From UBA5436 sp050951845 (GTDB taxonomy: Bacteria > Bacillota > Clostridia > Saccharofermentanales > DTU023), in assembly GCA_050951845.1 (NCBI GenBank), contig JBMNJV010000003.1, forward strand, positions 124,001 to 188,000: a stretch of 64,000 bases of DNA, given 5' to 3'. Each line of letters starts with the position of its first letter. Positions within the stretch are counted from its first letter, which is position 1. Below, one piece after another: positions 42,753 through 52,540 of this stretch. The notes beneath the pieces are model-generated. The model had not been told where the DNA came from. It saw nothing but the letters and a program-made list of their open reading frames with translations, and made no database searches. The translations under genes and the position numbers were made by a program.

Positions 42753-44483
42753 ATGTTAAGGAAAACGGCGAAATATTACAAGGGTTTTATGCTTTTCGTA
42801 GTTCTGACGCCAATATTAATGATTTTAGAGGTTATTGCAGATGTCATAATTCCCACACTGATGGGTAATACAATAAATGACGGCGTGCTCGCCGGCAAGT
42901 TAGATTTGGTATATAAAAACGGTATATATATGATAATAATTGCTGTCCTGGCATTTATTTTCGGCGGACTCAGCACCTATTGCGGTGCAAAAGCCGGTCA
43001 GGGTTTGGGAAAAAATTTGCGATTGAGGGTGTTTGAAAAAATTCAGACTTTTTCTTTTGCCGGTTTGGATAAATTTGAAGTTTCATCACTGATTACCCGT
43101 TTGACCAATGATATTGTCGTTGTTTCGAATATAGCCAGAATGGCATTGCGTATTTCGGTCAGGGCACCATTTATGTTTGTTTTGGCGACAATTATGGCGA
43201 TAAGGATTAATCTGAGATTGTCGCTGGTTTTTTTAATTGCTTTGCCTGTAATGATGGCAGGGATAATGCTGACAATGAAATTCGGCATACCTAAATTCAG
43301 AAAATTCCAAACAAAGATTGATCGTATAAATGCCAGGACTCAGGAAAATCTTACAGGAATCAGAGTAGTTAAAGCTTTTTCCAGAGAAGAATTTGAAAAG
43401 GAAAAATTTGCCGGACAAAATCAGGATTTGGTAAAAACAGCTTTAAATGCTTTGAATCTGATGGTCTTAATCATGCCGTTTATGATGCTGGTTATGTATG
43501 CAGTTATTGTTGCAGTACTGTGGTTCGGCGGGAATTTTATGCTTCAGGGCGGTATGCAGGCAGGAGATTTATTCAGCTTTATAATGTATGTCGGTCAGAT
43601 CTTGATATCGGTCATGAATCTGGCAATGGTTATGATGAATTTTTCCCGGGCAAAAGCATCGCTTGAAAGAATTTTTGAAGTTCTGGAAACTGAATCGGAA
43701 TTTGTTGAGTCGGTCGAACAAGGAATATCCGAGGTTGTTAACGGTGAAATTGTTTTTGACAATGTTTCATTCAAATATCCCGGCAATCAGCATTTCAGTC
43801 TGCAAAATATTAATCTGAAGATTCCTTCAGGCTCAACCGTGGCACTGATCGGTTCAACCGGTTCCGCAAAATCTACTCTGGTTCACCTGATTCCCCGTCT
43901 GTATGATGTTTTTGAAGGTGAGATCCGTGTAGGCGGTATTCCGATTAAGGATTATCGTCTGACAACTCTGCGGGATCAGGTTGCGATTGTTTTGCAGGAA
44001 AACACACTATTCTCGGGTACGATCAGATCGAATATGCAATGGGGTAATCCCCGAGCTTCGGATCAGGAGATTATCCGGGCTCTTGAGATAAGCCAGGCAG
44101 CAGATTTTGTTCTGAATCGACCGGATGGTTTAGCCGCAAAAGTTGAAAGAGGCGGAGCTAATTTCTCGGGTGGTCAGAAACAAAGATTGTGTATTGCCAG
44201 AACTTTACTTAAAAACCCGAAGATTCTGATATTCGACGATTCCACTTCAGCTGTTGATATGACAACCGAAGCCAAAATCAGAACGGAACTCAATAAGTTT
44301 AATCCTGATTTAACCAAAATAATCATAGCTCAGCGCATTTCATCAATTCAGAATGCCGATCAGATCATTGTCCTGGATAATGGCAGAATATCCGGCAGCG
44401 GAACTCATGCTGAATTATTGAAAGCTAATCGTATTTATCAGGAAATCTATGAATCACAACAAAAAGGGATGGCGGCAGGATGA
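42753..44483 (+). CDS. ABC exporter subunit, degenerate-site half
   Basis: The 576-residue fusion of a six-helix type I exporter membrane domain (about 1-310) and a nucleotide-binding domain is one half of a heterodimeric multidrug-type exporter. Walker A reads GSTGSAKS (367-374), the signature is FSGGQ, and Walker B ends in DD where the catalytic Glu is expected. The switch histidine is replaced by Gln (IIIAQRIS). The missing Glu and His mark the non-hydrolysing site of asymmetric exporters such as BmrCD or TmrAB. CAAGGAGT precedes the ATG. Its stop overlaps the next start by four bases (ATGA). Confidence 0.92.
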   Translation: MLRKTAKYYKGFMLFVVLTPILMILEVIADVIIPTLMGNTINDGVLAGKLDLVYKNGIYMIIIAVLAFIFGGLSTYCGAKAGQGLGKNLRLRVFEKIQTFSFAGLDKFEVSSLITRLTNDIVVVSNIARMALRISVRAPFMFVLATIMAIRINLRLSLVFLIALPVMMAGIMLTMKFGIPKFRKFQTKIDRINARTQENLTGIRVVKAFSREEFEKEKFAGQNQDLVKTALNALNLMVLIMPFMMLVMYAVIVAVLWFGGNFMLQGGMQAGDLFSFIMYVGQILISVMNLAMVMMNFSRAKASLERIFEVLETESEFVESVEQGISEVVNGEIVFDNVSFKYPGNQHFSLQNINLKIPSGSTVALIGSTGSAKSTLVHLIPRLYDVFEGEIRVGGIPIKDYRLTTLRDQVAIVLQENTLFSGTIRSNMQWGNPRASDQEIIRALEISQAADFVLNRPDGLAAKVERGGANFSGGQKQRLCIARTLLKNPKILIFDDSTSAVDMTTEAKIRTELNKFNPDLTKIIIAQRISSIQNADQIIVLDNGRISGSGTHAELLKANRIYQEIYESQQKGMAAG

Positions 44484-46378
44484 ATAAACGTATGAAGCCA
44501 CGCAGTACATATAGTACAATCAAAAGGCTGTTTCAATATATGAATAAATATCGCGTGTATTTAATCATTGCGATTATTATCATAGGTCTGGCATCCCTTG
44601 GTTCTATTTTCGGCAACTATATGATCAAACCGATTATTAACTCTTTGGTTGCAGGCGAGGGTGTTAAAACATTAGCTAAACAAGTTTTGCTTACCGGAGT
44701 GGTTTATTTGTTATCGGTAATCAGTCATTATATTTCAGCTCGTTTATTTGTTTATTGTGCGGAAAATACGACTGCCAATATAAGACATGATCTTTTCAGC
44801 CATATTCAGACCTTACCCGTCAGTTATTTTGACAGTAGAGAACATGGTGATTTAATGTCCGCCATGACCAATGATGTTGATAATGTTGCAGTTGCTCTTG
44901 CCCAATCCTTATCCAATATTGTTCGCGAAAGTTTAATGTTTTTCGGAACAATTGTCATGATGTTTATTTTAAGTCCGATGTTATCTGCCATTAATGTTAT
45001 TTTACTCGGTCTTTTATATTTTGCCGTAAAAATTGTGGCAGGCAGAAGTTCAAGAGCTTTCAGATCGAGGCAAGCTACCTTGGCCGATCTGAACGGTTTT
45101 ATAGAAGAATATATGAGCGGTCAAAAAGTTATCAAAGTATTTAACCGCGAAAAAGAAACAATTGAAGATTTTTCCGAACATAATGAAAAGTTGTTTGAAG
45201 ATTCAACTATAGCCGATACATATGCTACTTTGATGTTTCCTTTAACCGGAAATCTGACTTATGTCGTATTCAGCATTATTGCAATGATCGGATCATATAT
45301 GACAATTAACGGTATCTTTGCGATGGATATCGGTACACTCGCATCTTATCTGAATTTCACACGCAACGTATCGCGACCGGTCACTAATATTGCCAATCAG
45401 TTCAATATGATTGTTGCAGCACTTGCAGGTGCCGAGAGAATATTCGATATTCTGGATGAAGAACCGGAAATAGACAAAGGTCAGGTTAAACTTGTTACCG
45501 ATCGAAAAGGTCAATGCTATTGGCATGTTCCGACCGCACTTTATGATTGCCGGGCAATCATAAAGCGTACAGAGCAAATGCGTCGGACAGATCTGCCGGA
45601 TCCGGAATTTGCCGGACGCTATCCCGGATGTCTGGTACCTTTACGTGGAGATTTGCGCTTTGTCAATGTTTCTTTCGGCTATGAGAAATCACATGATCCG
45701 GTTCTGAAAGATGTTTCATTTTACGCCAAACCCGGACAACGCCTGGCATTTGTCGGAACTACCGGTGCAGGTAAAACCACCATCATTAATTTAATTAACC
45801 GTTTTTACGAAATAGATAACGGCCATATTTATTTTGACGGAATTGATATCCGTGATATTAATAAACAAGATTTACGTCATCAATTAGGTACAGTTTTGCA
45901 GGATGTTCATCTCTTTGAAGATACGATCAGGGAGAATATTCGTTATGGTCGTTTAGATGCAACGGATGAGGAAATTGTCGCAGCTGCTAAAGCGGCAAAT
46001 GCTCATGATTTAATTATGCAGCTGAATGATGGCTATGACACGATGTTGACGACAGATGGATTAAATTTATCCCAAGGTCAAAGACAATTGATTTCGATTG
46101 CCAGAGCTGCAGTCAATGATCCGCCGATTCTGATTCTGGATGAAGCGACCAGCTCGGTTGACACCAGAACTGAAAGTTTAATCGGTCAGGGCATGGACGA
46201 AATTATGCAGGAGCGAACAGTCTTTGCAATTGCCCACAGACTTTCTACCGTTCGCCATTCCAATGCGATTTTAGTTTTGGAGAACGGCTTAATCATCGAA
46301 AGAGGCGAACACCATGAATTAATGGAGCTTAAGGGACGTTATTACGAATTCAACACAGGTGTGATTGAGTTGGAATAG
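44480..46378 (+). CDS. ABC exporter subunit, canonical half
   Basis: The 632-residue partner of the preceding gene has a six-helix exporter domain (about 15-320), then a 55-residue Tyr/Arg-rich insert before the nucleotide-binding domain, as often seen in the second subunit of these pairs. Walker A is GTTGAGKT (426-433), Walker B ILILDEATSS keeps the catalytic Glu, and the switch His is present (IAHRLST). The signature is LSQGQ. Together the two genes would form an exporter with one active and one degenerate ATP site. The substrate cannot be told from sequence. Confidence 0.92.
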   Translation: MNKRMKPRSTYSTIKRLFQYMNKYRVYLIIAIIIIGLASLGSIFGNYMIKPIINSLVAGEGVKTLAKQVLLTGVVYLLSVISHYISARLFVYCAENTTANIRHDLFSHIQTLPVSYFDSREHGDLMSAMTNDVDNVAVALAQSLSNIVRESLMFFGTIVMMFILSPMLSAINVILLGLLYFAVKIVAGRSSRAFRSRQATLADLNGFIEEYMSGQKVIKVFNREKETIEDFSEHNEKLFEDSTIADTYATLMFPLTGNLTYVVFSIIAMIGSYMTINGIFAMDIGTLASYLNFTRNVSRPVTNIANQFNMIVAALAGAERIFDILDEEPEIDKGQVKLVTDRKGQCYWHVPTALYDCRAIIKRTEQMRRTDLPDPEFAGRYPGCLVPLRGDLRFVNVSFGYEKSHDPVLKDVSFYAKPGQRLAFVGTTGAGKTTIINLINRFYEIDNGHIYFDGIDIRDINKQDLRHQLGTVLQDVHLFEDTIRENIRYGRLDATDEEIVAAAKAANAHDLIMQLNDGYDTMLTTDGLNLSQGQRQLISIARAAVNDPPILILDEATSSVDTRTESLIGQGMDEIMQERTVFAIAHRLSTVRHSNAILVLENGLIIERGEHHELMELKGRYYEFNTGVIELE

Positions 46379-46459
46379 TTGTCATAATTAAATAGTATAT
46401 GATTACTTTAATGTTGCAGGAGAAAGAACTGACGAAGGAAATTAATAAAGATTAGATTA

Positions 46460-46488
46460 TTGAAAAAATCCATATCTTCGGCTAAAAT
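46460..46488 (+). promoter_or_regulatory. Promoter of the AAA/DUF4143 ATPase gene
   Basis: TTGAAA (46460-46465) and TAAAAT (46483-46488) with a 17-bp spacer. CTTCGGCT in the spacer (46476-46483) is the inverted partner of AGCCGAAG (46507-46514), which overlaps the ribosome binding site, so the pair may be an operator. Confidence 0.55.
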
Positions 46489-46523
46489 AAGATTGCATCT
46501 TGAATCAGCCGAAGGAGTTGTTT

Positions 46524-47744
46524 ATGTATATAAACAGAACAATTGAAAAAATATTAACAAAAACTTCAAAGCATTATCCGGTTATACTTATAACAGGACC
46601 AAGGCAAGTTGGTAAAACGACAGTCTTGAAAGTGTTTGCTAAAGACAGCCATCAATATATTTCTATGGATGATTTGCTGCAACGTGATTTACTTGAAAAT
46701 GATCCGCATTTGTTTTTTAAAAACAATCAAGGTCCGTTAATACTTGATGAGATTCAATATGTACTGGGTTCTTTTCAAACAATTAAGAAAAATGTTGATG
46801 AAATTGGTCAGCCGGGTTTTTATTTTTTGACAGGTTCGCAGTCTTTTCATTTGATGCAAAATGTCTCAGAAACTTTAGCCGGGAGAATTGCTATTTTTCA
46901 ATTACAAGGACTATCTCTCAGAGAGAGATTTAAGATTGATTTTTCTGATTCTTTTATTCCAAACGAATCATATCTGTTAAACCGTAAAAGAGAATTAAAA
47001 ACATATAACGATTTATGGAATTGTATTCATAGAGGATCTATGCCAAAGCTTTTTACAACTCCGGATATGGATTGGGATATTTTTTATCAATCTTATATAC
47101 AAACCTATATTGAAAGAGATGTCAGACAATTAACTCAAATCGGTGATGAGAAATCCTTTATGAACTTCATGATCTCTTTAGCAGCGAGGTCAGGTGAGCT
47201 TTTGAATTATCAATCTATTGCAAAAGATATAGGTGTCAGTTCAGACACGATCAAGCGTTGGACTTCAGTCCTGGAAACATCAGGGATTATTTATTTACTT
47301 TATCCATATTTCAATAATCATTTAACAAGAGTGATTAAAACCCCTAAAGTATATTTTATGGATACCGGCTTGTTAGCGTACTTAACACGTTGGTTAACGG
47401 CTGAAACTTTGCAAGTAGGAGCTGCTTCCGGAAATGTATATGAAACATTTGTAATTACTGAAATCATTAAAAGTTTTTTGAATACAGGAAATAGCCTGCC
47501 GCCGATATATTATTACAGAGACCGTGATGGCAGAGAAATTGATCTGGTAATTGAAGATGGTCATGATATTTATCCGGTAGAAATTAAAAAGACTGCGAGA
47601 CCGGAAGCTAAAATGGCAAAGAATTTCTCTGTATTACAAGGTATTCCGAATAAAAATCTGAAAGCCGGGGTAATAATATGCCAATATGACCAACTTACCT
47701 GGTTAAAAGATGATTTATTGGCTCTCCCGATAGAATATATTTAA
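46524..47744 (+). CDS. AAA_14/DUF4143 ATPase
   Basis: The 406-residue product has an N-terminal AAA_14 P-loop domain with Walker A GPRQVGKT (25-32) and Walker B LILDEIQ. A winged-helix region follows (around SIAKDIGVSSDTIKRW), then a C-terminal DUF4143 domain with a restriction-endonuclease-like segment (REIDLVIEDG then VEIKKT). The family is widespread in anaerobes and of unknown function. I start at ATG after GAAGGAG (46511-46517), rejecting a TTG at 46500. It stands alone between convergent and unrelated genes. Confidence 0.88.
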   Translation: MYINRTIEKILTKTSKHYPVILITGPRQVGKTTVLKVFAKDSHQYISMDDLLQRDLLENDPHLFFKNNQGPLILDEIQYVLGSFQTIKKNVDEIGQPGFYFLTGSQSFHLMQNVSETLAGRIAIFQLQGLSLRERFKIDFSDSFIPNESYLLNRKRELKTYNDLWNCIHRGSMPKLFTTPDMDWDIFYQSYIQTYIERDVRQLTQIGDEKSFMNFMISLAARSGELLNYQSIAKDIGVSSDTIKRWTSVLETSGIIYLLYPYFNNHLTRVIKTPKVYFMDTGLLAYLTRWLTAETLQVGAASGNVYETFVITEIIKSFLNTGNSLPPIYYYRDRDGREIDLVIEDGHDIYPVEIKKTARPEAKMAKNFSVLQGIPNKNLKAGVIICQYDQLTWLKDDLLALPIEYI

Positions 47745-47770
47745 ATTAATCAAATTGTCCTTTTGGTTAA

Positions 47771-48619
47771 CTAGATAGTTTTAGCCGTATCTAAGTGCTC
47801 CACAATATCGCAAATGAAATCTGCAACGATCCCGGCGGTTTTTTTGCCTGTATCAATTACATCCTGACCTGATTGCAGATCAGATGTGACACCTGCTGCC
47901 ATATTTGTAATCATTGACAATCCGAGTACGTCGATACCGCAATGAGCAGCAGTTAAAGTTTCGGTTACGGTAGACATGCCGACGGCATCACCGCCCAGAA
48001 TACGAATGGCACGGATTTCAGCAGGAGTTTCAAAATTCGGTCCGGCAGAGAAGTAGTAAACTCCTTGTTGCAGGATATGTTTTAAATCCAGTGCCTGAGC
48101 TCTGCTTCTGGCTAAAGCGAGTAAATCCGGTTTGTAAATATATGTACAATCAAAGAAACGGGGACCAAGCTCATCAATATTCGGACCGCGCATCGGACTA
48201 TGACCGTTTAACATAATATGATCTTCAATCAACATGATGTCGCCGACTTTATAGTCAAGATTAACGGCACCGGCGGCATTGGTTACGATTAATGTTTCGA
48301 TTCCCAATAATTTCATAATTCTGACGGGACCTGCAAGTTGCTCAAAAGTATAACCTTCATAATGATGAAAACGTCCGGAGGCAATGATAACCGATTGTTG
48401 ACCGATATTTCCGAAAACATATTCGCCCTTATGTGCAGGCGCAGTAGATTGCAGCATATTCGGAATATCCTGATAAGATATTGTGATTTTATTTTCAACC
48501 CGGTCGGCAACTCCACCCAAAGCTGAACCTAAAATAATCGCAATTTTCGGATGCTCGTTAATCCGTTCCAAGATGTAATTGGCACTTTTCTGATAAAATT
48601 CAAGAGTATATTTTTCCAT
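47771..48619 (-). CDS. punA: Purine nucleoside phosphorylase
   Basis: Cleaves purine nucleosides with phosphate to base and ribose-1-phosphate. The 282-residue product belongs to the trimeric PNP/MTAP family 2: GSALGGVAD (31-39, phosphate loop), GRFHHYEGY, VTNAAG, AGPNFETPAE and VGMSTVTET are in order. The last motif is normally specific for guanosine/inosine-type enzymes. GGAGGAAATATAA precedes the start on the minus strand. It is convergent with the AAA ATPase gene and divergent from the next lipoprotein gene. Confidence 0.95.
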   Translation of the reverse strand: MEKYTLEFYQKSANYILERINEHPKIAIILGSALGGVADRVENKITISYQDIPNMLQSTAPAHKGEYVFGNIGQQSVIIASGRFHHYEGYTFEQLAGPVRIMKLLGIETLIVTNAAGAVNLDYKVGDIMLIEDHIMLNGHSPMRGPNIDELGPRFFDCTYIYKPDLLALARSRAQALDLKHILQQGVYYFSAGPNFETPAEIRAIRILGGDAVGMSTVTETLTAAHCGIDVLGLSMITNMAAGVTSDLQSGQDVIDTGKKTAGIVADFICDIVEHLDTAKTI

Positions 48620-48903
48620 TTATATTTCCTCCGGGATATTTTGATTAGCACATGCTACTGCTTTTTCCATTATCTTATTTTAATTTTACGAGGCTGACAA
48701 CTCAGCAACTTTTGCCGTGACTTTTCAGCTTAAGCTGCAACGTTGACACAAAATCACAAATAATCAATATTAATTTTCATTCCAAACCTTAAAAAATGCT
48801 TAGCTGTTTTTAACTTAAATATAATTTATTATAGGGTATAATAATTTTGTTTGAAACAAGAATTGTGTGAAACAAAATTAAAAATATTTTTTGGGGAAAG
48901 AGC

Positions 48904-49977
48904 ATGAAAAAAGCAAAAAGATATTTAGTGCTGTTCGTCAGTACGATTTTTATCTTAATGAATTTGAGCAGCTGTAAAAGTGCAATTAACGAGTTGCAGG
49001 AAATCAGCGAAGTTCTTGAAAGCATTATTTCTTCTCCGGAAACAGAAACGACAAGTGAACAAACGACAAAAGATAAAATACAACAAGTAGCAGAGGAAAC
49101 GAATAAAGGTACTTCAGAAACAGAAAGCGTTTTTGTTCCCGATATAAATAATACGACGAAACCTGATGAGTCCGTTTCACTTGCAGTGACAGAAGAAAAT
49201 GAAGAAATAAATTCCGGTACTACTGAAAAAACAACGGAAGCGACAACTGTAACTGCCTCTGTGTCAACCGCGCAAAGCGATGAGTTGTTGAAAGCTGAGA
49301 GTTTTACCAGAGAAGACATTATTGAGAATGGACCGCTATATAATCGTCGCCATCAATTCGATCCTCAATTTATTGAAGATGCTTTGGAATATTTTCCGGA
49401 AATAGCCGGTGGAAATGAATTTGATCCTACTGTCCCGACAGTTTTAAATCGTTGGGATACAGCAAAGCCGATAAAAATAGGTACTTTCGGTAAGCCTGCC
49501 GCAGCCGACTTTGACAGATTGGATCTGATTATTCCCGCTGTTGAAACTTTGACCGGTCTCGATATTCAATATGCTGAAGCCGGTTCAACCGATTATAATT
49601 TTGAATTCCATATTACGCCGTTAGCTGAGTTTGAAGATATCTTTGAAGAATATTATGTCAAAGATAATTGGGGTTTAGTGGTGCATTGGCAAGATGATGA
49701 CGGATACAATTATTACGCACGGATGGCGGTATCCGATGATTATCCGAATCGTGAAGAAATGAATCATCTTATTATGGAAGAGTTTATTCAGGCACTGGGA
49801 TTACCGAATGATTCTTATCGTTATCAGGACAGTTTATTTCAACAAAACTGGACATCGACTCAGGAGTTGATGCCGATAGACTGGTTGCTTTTAGAATTTG
49901 TTTATCGACCGGAATTAAAGCCGAACATGGATGTATATAAATGTGTTGAAATCCTGCGAGATGTATATCTGGATTAA
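48904..49977 (+). CDS. Lipoprotein with DUF2927-like C-terminal domain
   Basis: The 357-residue product has a signal peptide with lipobox LSSC (Cys24), a Thr/Glu/Ser-rich low-complexity linker (about 40-140), and a globular C-terminal domain. In it, EEFIQALGLPNDSYRYQDSL and MPIDWLLLEFVYRPELKPNM resemble DUF2927, a family of secreted proteins of unknown role. GGGGAAAGAGC precedes the ATG. The 284-bp gap upstream is AT-rich; a TTGACA at 48729 has no matching -10. It would be anchored on the outer face of the membrane. Confidence 0.75.
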   Translation: MKKAKRYLVLFVSTIFILMNLSSCKSAINELQEISEVLESIISSPETETTSEQTTKDKIQQVAEETNKGTSETESVFVPDINNTTKPDESVSLAVTEENEEINSGTTEKTTEATTVTASVSTAQSDELLKAESFTREDIIENGPLYNRRHQFDPQFIEDALEYFPEIAGGNEFDPTVPTVLNRWDTAKPIKIGTFGKPAAADFDRLDLIIPAVETLTGLDIQYAEAGSTDYNFEFHITPLAEFEDIFEEYYVKDNWGLVVHWQDDDGYNYYARMAVSDDYPNREEMNHLIMEEFIQALGLPNDSYRYQDSLFQQNWTSTQELMPIDWLLLEFVYRPELKPNMDVYKCVEILRDVYLD

Positions 49978-50093
49978 ATCAGGTATACATTTAATAAAAT
50001 AAATGTTTAATAATTTGATTTTTCAAAAATGAGAGACTATAGCAAATGAATCCATATGGATGATTTTTGTTCAGAGTGAAGAAAACAAACGTT

Positions 50094-51656
50094 ATGACGG
50101 AACATGTTTTAGAAATATTTGATTTGACCGACCAAGGTGACGGTCTGGCTAAAACGCAACAAGGACAAGTTGTTTTTGTTCCGCATTCTGTTCCCGGTGA
50201 TCTTATCAAAGCTGAAACAGTTCCGCTGAAAAAGAATATCCGGCAGGCAAAAATCGTTGTTCTCGTTGAAAAATCGGTTAATCGGCAAAGCGTACCTTGT
50301 CCGTATTTTTCTGACGGATTAACAGAAACAGCAGATGAAGCTGCTTCTCAAGATTTACCGGAAAAATCAGGCTGCGGCGGTTGTCAGGTGCAAGCCTTAA
50401 AATACGCTGATTTGATTTCGGTCAAAGAAAATATCTTACGCAGTCAATTGGAACGCATTGCGCAAATCGATTTGACCGAAATTGATTTCAAGCCGATTAT
50501 CGGTATGCAAAATCCCTGGTATTACCGCAACAATGTTCAATTAAAAGTTCAATACAATGTAATAACTGAACAATTTGAATTCGGTTTTTTTGCCCGAAAA
50601 TCTAACGAGATTATTGTGCATCAGAAATGTTTGATTTCACAACCTACTGATAGTATTATTTGCCGGGTAATCATTCAGAAACTGGCGCAAGCAGAACCTG
50701 AATTGCAAAAAAATCTAATCGAATATTGGGATGAATTGATTATTCGCACGGGTGAGAATAGTAAAGAAATCCTGGTCGCTTTGAGCTTTAGCAAAGTTAA
50801 CAATTCTTTATTTATTGCCGGATATAAATCTGTTTGGCAAGAAATATTTGATGCTGTAAACTCCGAATTATCCGGATTATCAGAAAACTATACTCTGCGA
50901 AGCTTGTGGTTTCTGGATCAGGAAAACAGTCGCAATGACAAACATCTTTTAGGTGAAGAATTTTTTACCGAAATTATATCGGGGAAACATTTTCAAATCT
51001 ATCCGCGATCTTTCTTCCAGGTAAATACCAAACAAACTGAAGTAATGTTTCGCACAATACGTGAATTTGTGGTCAAGGCTTTGCAAAATAAGTACTATTC
51101 TCCAGATGATTCCTTAAACAAGTTGCAGAATGATTTTCTTAATCAACAAGAATATGATAAATTTCAGAAAAACCCGGCAACTTTATATGATCTCTATTGC
51201 GGAACAGGTACCATCGGTATAATTTTATCTGATCTTTTTCAGAAAATAAAAGGTGTGGAAAGTTTTCCGAGTTCAGTGCAAAATGCCAAACAAAACGCCC
51301 GATTGAATTCAATCAACAACGCTGAATATTTTACGGACAAAGCAGAAGATTGGCTCGGCGGACAACAGATTTCAGAGCAGGATTTTATAGTTGTTGATCC
51401 GCCGCGTAAAGGACTGGACAAAACCCTGATTAAGACTTTGAACCAAAGTAAAGCATCTGATCTGATTTATGTATCCTGCCATCCGGGAACTCTCTCGCGT
51501 GACCTTAAACTGCTCAAAGATGAATGGCAAATCAAAATAATCCAACCGGTAGATATGTTTCCCTGGACTATGCATATCGAGACGGTCGTTTCATTGTCCA
51601 AACCGGATGTCAATGGTGATGAGAGGTTAAACAGATCGTACTCCGAACATTATTAA
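50094..51656 (+). CDS. rlmD: 23S rRNA (uracil-C5)-methyltransferase, RlmD/TrmA family
   Basis: The 520-residue product has an N-terminal TRAM domain, a [4Fe-4S] cysteine set and a C-terminal SAM methyltransferase domain. Motifs are DLYCGTGTIGI, VDPPRKGLD and SCHPGT, the latter with the catalytic cysteine. It would methylate a uracil of 23S rRNA (U1939 or U747 in E. coli numbering). The first Fe-S cysteine (Cys69) is 24 residues before CGGC (Cys94, Cys97) rather than the usual five. A second insert (about 335-370) precedes motif I. The start is the first ATG near the TRAM domain; an upstream TTG (50067) is possible. Confidence 0.9.
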   Translation: MTEHVLEIFDLTDQGDGLAKTQQGQVVFVPHSVPGDLIKAETVPLKKNIRQAKIVVLVEKSVNRQSVPCPYFSDGLTETADEAASQDLPEKSGCGGCQVQALKYADLISVKENILRSQLERIAQIDLTEIDFKPIIGMQNPWYYRNNVQLKVQYNVITEQFEFGFFARKSNEIIVHQKCLISQPTDSIICRVIIQKLAQAEPELQKNLIEYWDELIIRTGENSKEILVALSFSKVNNSLFIAGYKSVWQEIFDAVNSELSGLSENYTLRSLWFLDQENSRNDKHLLGEEFFTEIISGKHFQIYPRSFFQVNTKQTEVMFRTIREFVVKALQNKYYSPDDSLNKLQNDFLNQQEYDKFQKNPATLYDLYCGTGTIGIILSDLFQKIKGVESFPSSVQNAKQNARLNSINNAEYFTDKAEDWLGGQQISEQDFIVVDPPRKGLDKTLIKTLNQSKASDLIYVSCHPGTLSRDLKLLKDEWQIKIIQPVDMFPWTMHIETVVSLSKPDVNGDERLNRSYSEHY

Positions 51657-51786
51657 TATGTCTGTTCGGCAGAAATCAGAATGACAATCGATGATGTTAT
51701 GATAAGTAACACTGTAGTTACGGAAAAATGATTGAACTGGCGACATAGGTTGAGTATGGTGAAATCAAAAAAGGGAGGTCACGATT

Positions 51787-52380
51787 ATGACTTTTGGAGA
51801 AAAACTACAGGATGCAAGAAAGAGAGCAGGGCTGTCACAGGAACAGCTTGCTGAAAAATTGTCGGTGTCCCGCAGTGCAGTGGCAAAATGGGAGAATAAC
51901 AACGGTATGCCGGACATCGATAATTTAAAGGCAATAGCCCAATTACTGGATGTGAGCATTGATTATCTGTTGGCCAACGGAAGCACGCTCGAGTTTGAGG
52001 TGATGCGTGAGCCTATTGACATCAACTCATTTGAAAAATCGAAGAAGCGTAAATCTCGTTATGATACGGTTGTACAGTCTAAATTCCCGGATGCTGATTC
52101 TATTATCCCGTTGTGGCGTGAAAAAAAGCTCAGTAAATGGGAACAGGCTTTTGAGTGGATATTGTCTCCTGTTTTCGGTGTGTTTGATTTTATGGACAAG
52201 GTTGACAATTACGGTTACTACTACCTGATGGAAAAGAAAGGTCAGCAGTATTTAGTCAACGTAAGCAAGGAGTTTGTAACATCATCAATGCTGGCCAGGC
52301 GAATAACTGAAAAGAAATTTACCATCGGTAAGCACAGATTTAAGAGACTGGATCCGCAGGAGCTGGTGGAAAAGGTATAG
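51787..52380 (+). CDS. XRE-family transcriptional regulator
   Basis: The 197-residue product has an N-terminal helix-turn-helix (about residues 5-62): FGEKLQDARKRAGLSQEQLA and SRSAVAKWENNNGMPD are typical of the Cro/C1 class. The remaining 130 residues are unrecognised; they contain aromatic segments (VFGVFDFMDKVDNYGYYYL) and no membrane helix. Such regulators often control an adjacent gene, but none is clearly paired with it here. GGGAGGTCACGATT precedes the ATG. It begins the accessory stretch of the window. Confidence 0.85.
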   Translation: MTFGEKLQDARKRAGLSQEQLAEKLSVSRSAVAKWENNNGMPDIDNLKAIAQLLDVSIDYLLANGSTLEFEVMREPIDINSFEKSKKRKSRYDTVVQSKFPDADSIIPLWREKKLSKWEQAFEWILSPVFGVFDFMDKVDNYGYYYLMEKKGQQYLVNVSKEFVTSSMLARRITEKKFTIGKHRFKRLDPQELVEKV

Positions 52381-52438
52381 GAAAAGCTAATTATGGAAAA
52401 AGAGGGGTTGTATATTACTCATTGAGGTGAGTGAATCG

Positions 52439-52513
52439 ATGAAGGTAAACAGACTTTTTGAAATCATATATATACTTCTTGATAAAGAGAGAGTTACCGC
52501 AAAAGAATTGTAA
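52439..52513 (+). pseudogene. Remnant of a WYL/HTH_11-type transcriptional regulator
   Basis: ATG opens 24 codons reading MKVNRLFEIIYILLDKERVT followed by AKEL and TAA. This is the typical first helix of YafY-like regulators (HTH_11 plus WYL domain), which normally run to about 300 residues. Nothing of the rest is present. Such regulators often sit beside GyrI-like genes, and one follows 27 bp downstream, so the gene has probably been truncated in place. Confidence 0.7.
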
Positions 52514-52540
52514 AAATGAATAAATGAAGAGGGAAGAGTT

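Noticed and set aside
48729..48760. TTGACA as promoter of the DUF2927-like lipoprotein
   Set aside because: No acceptable -10 at 16-18 bp; TATAAT boxes further on are too far.
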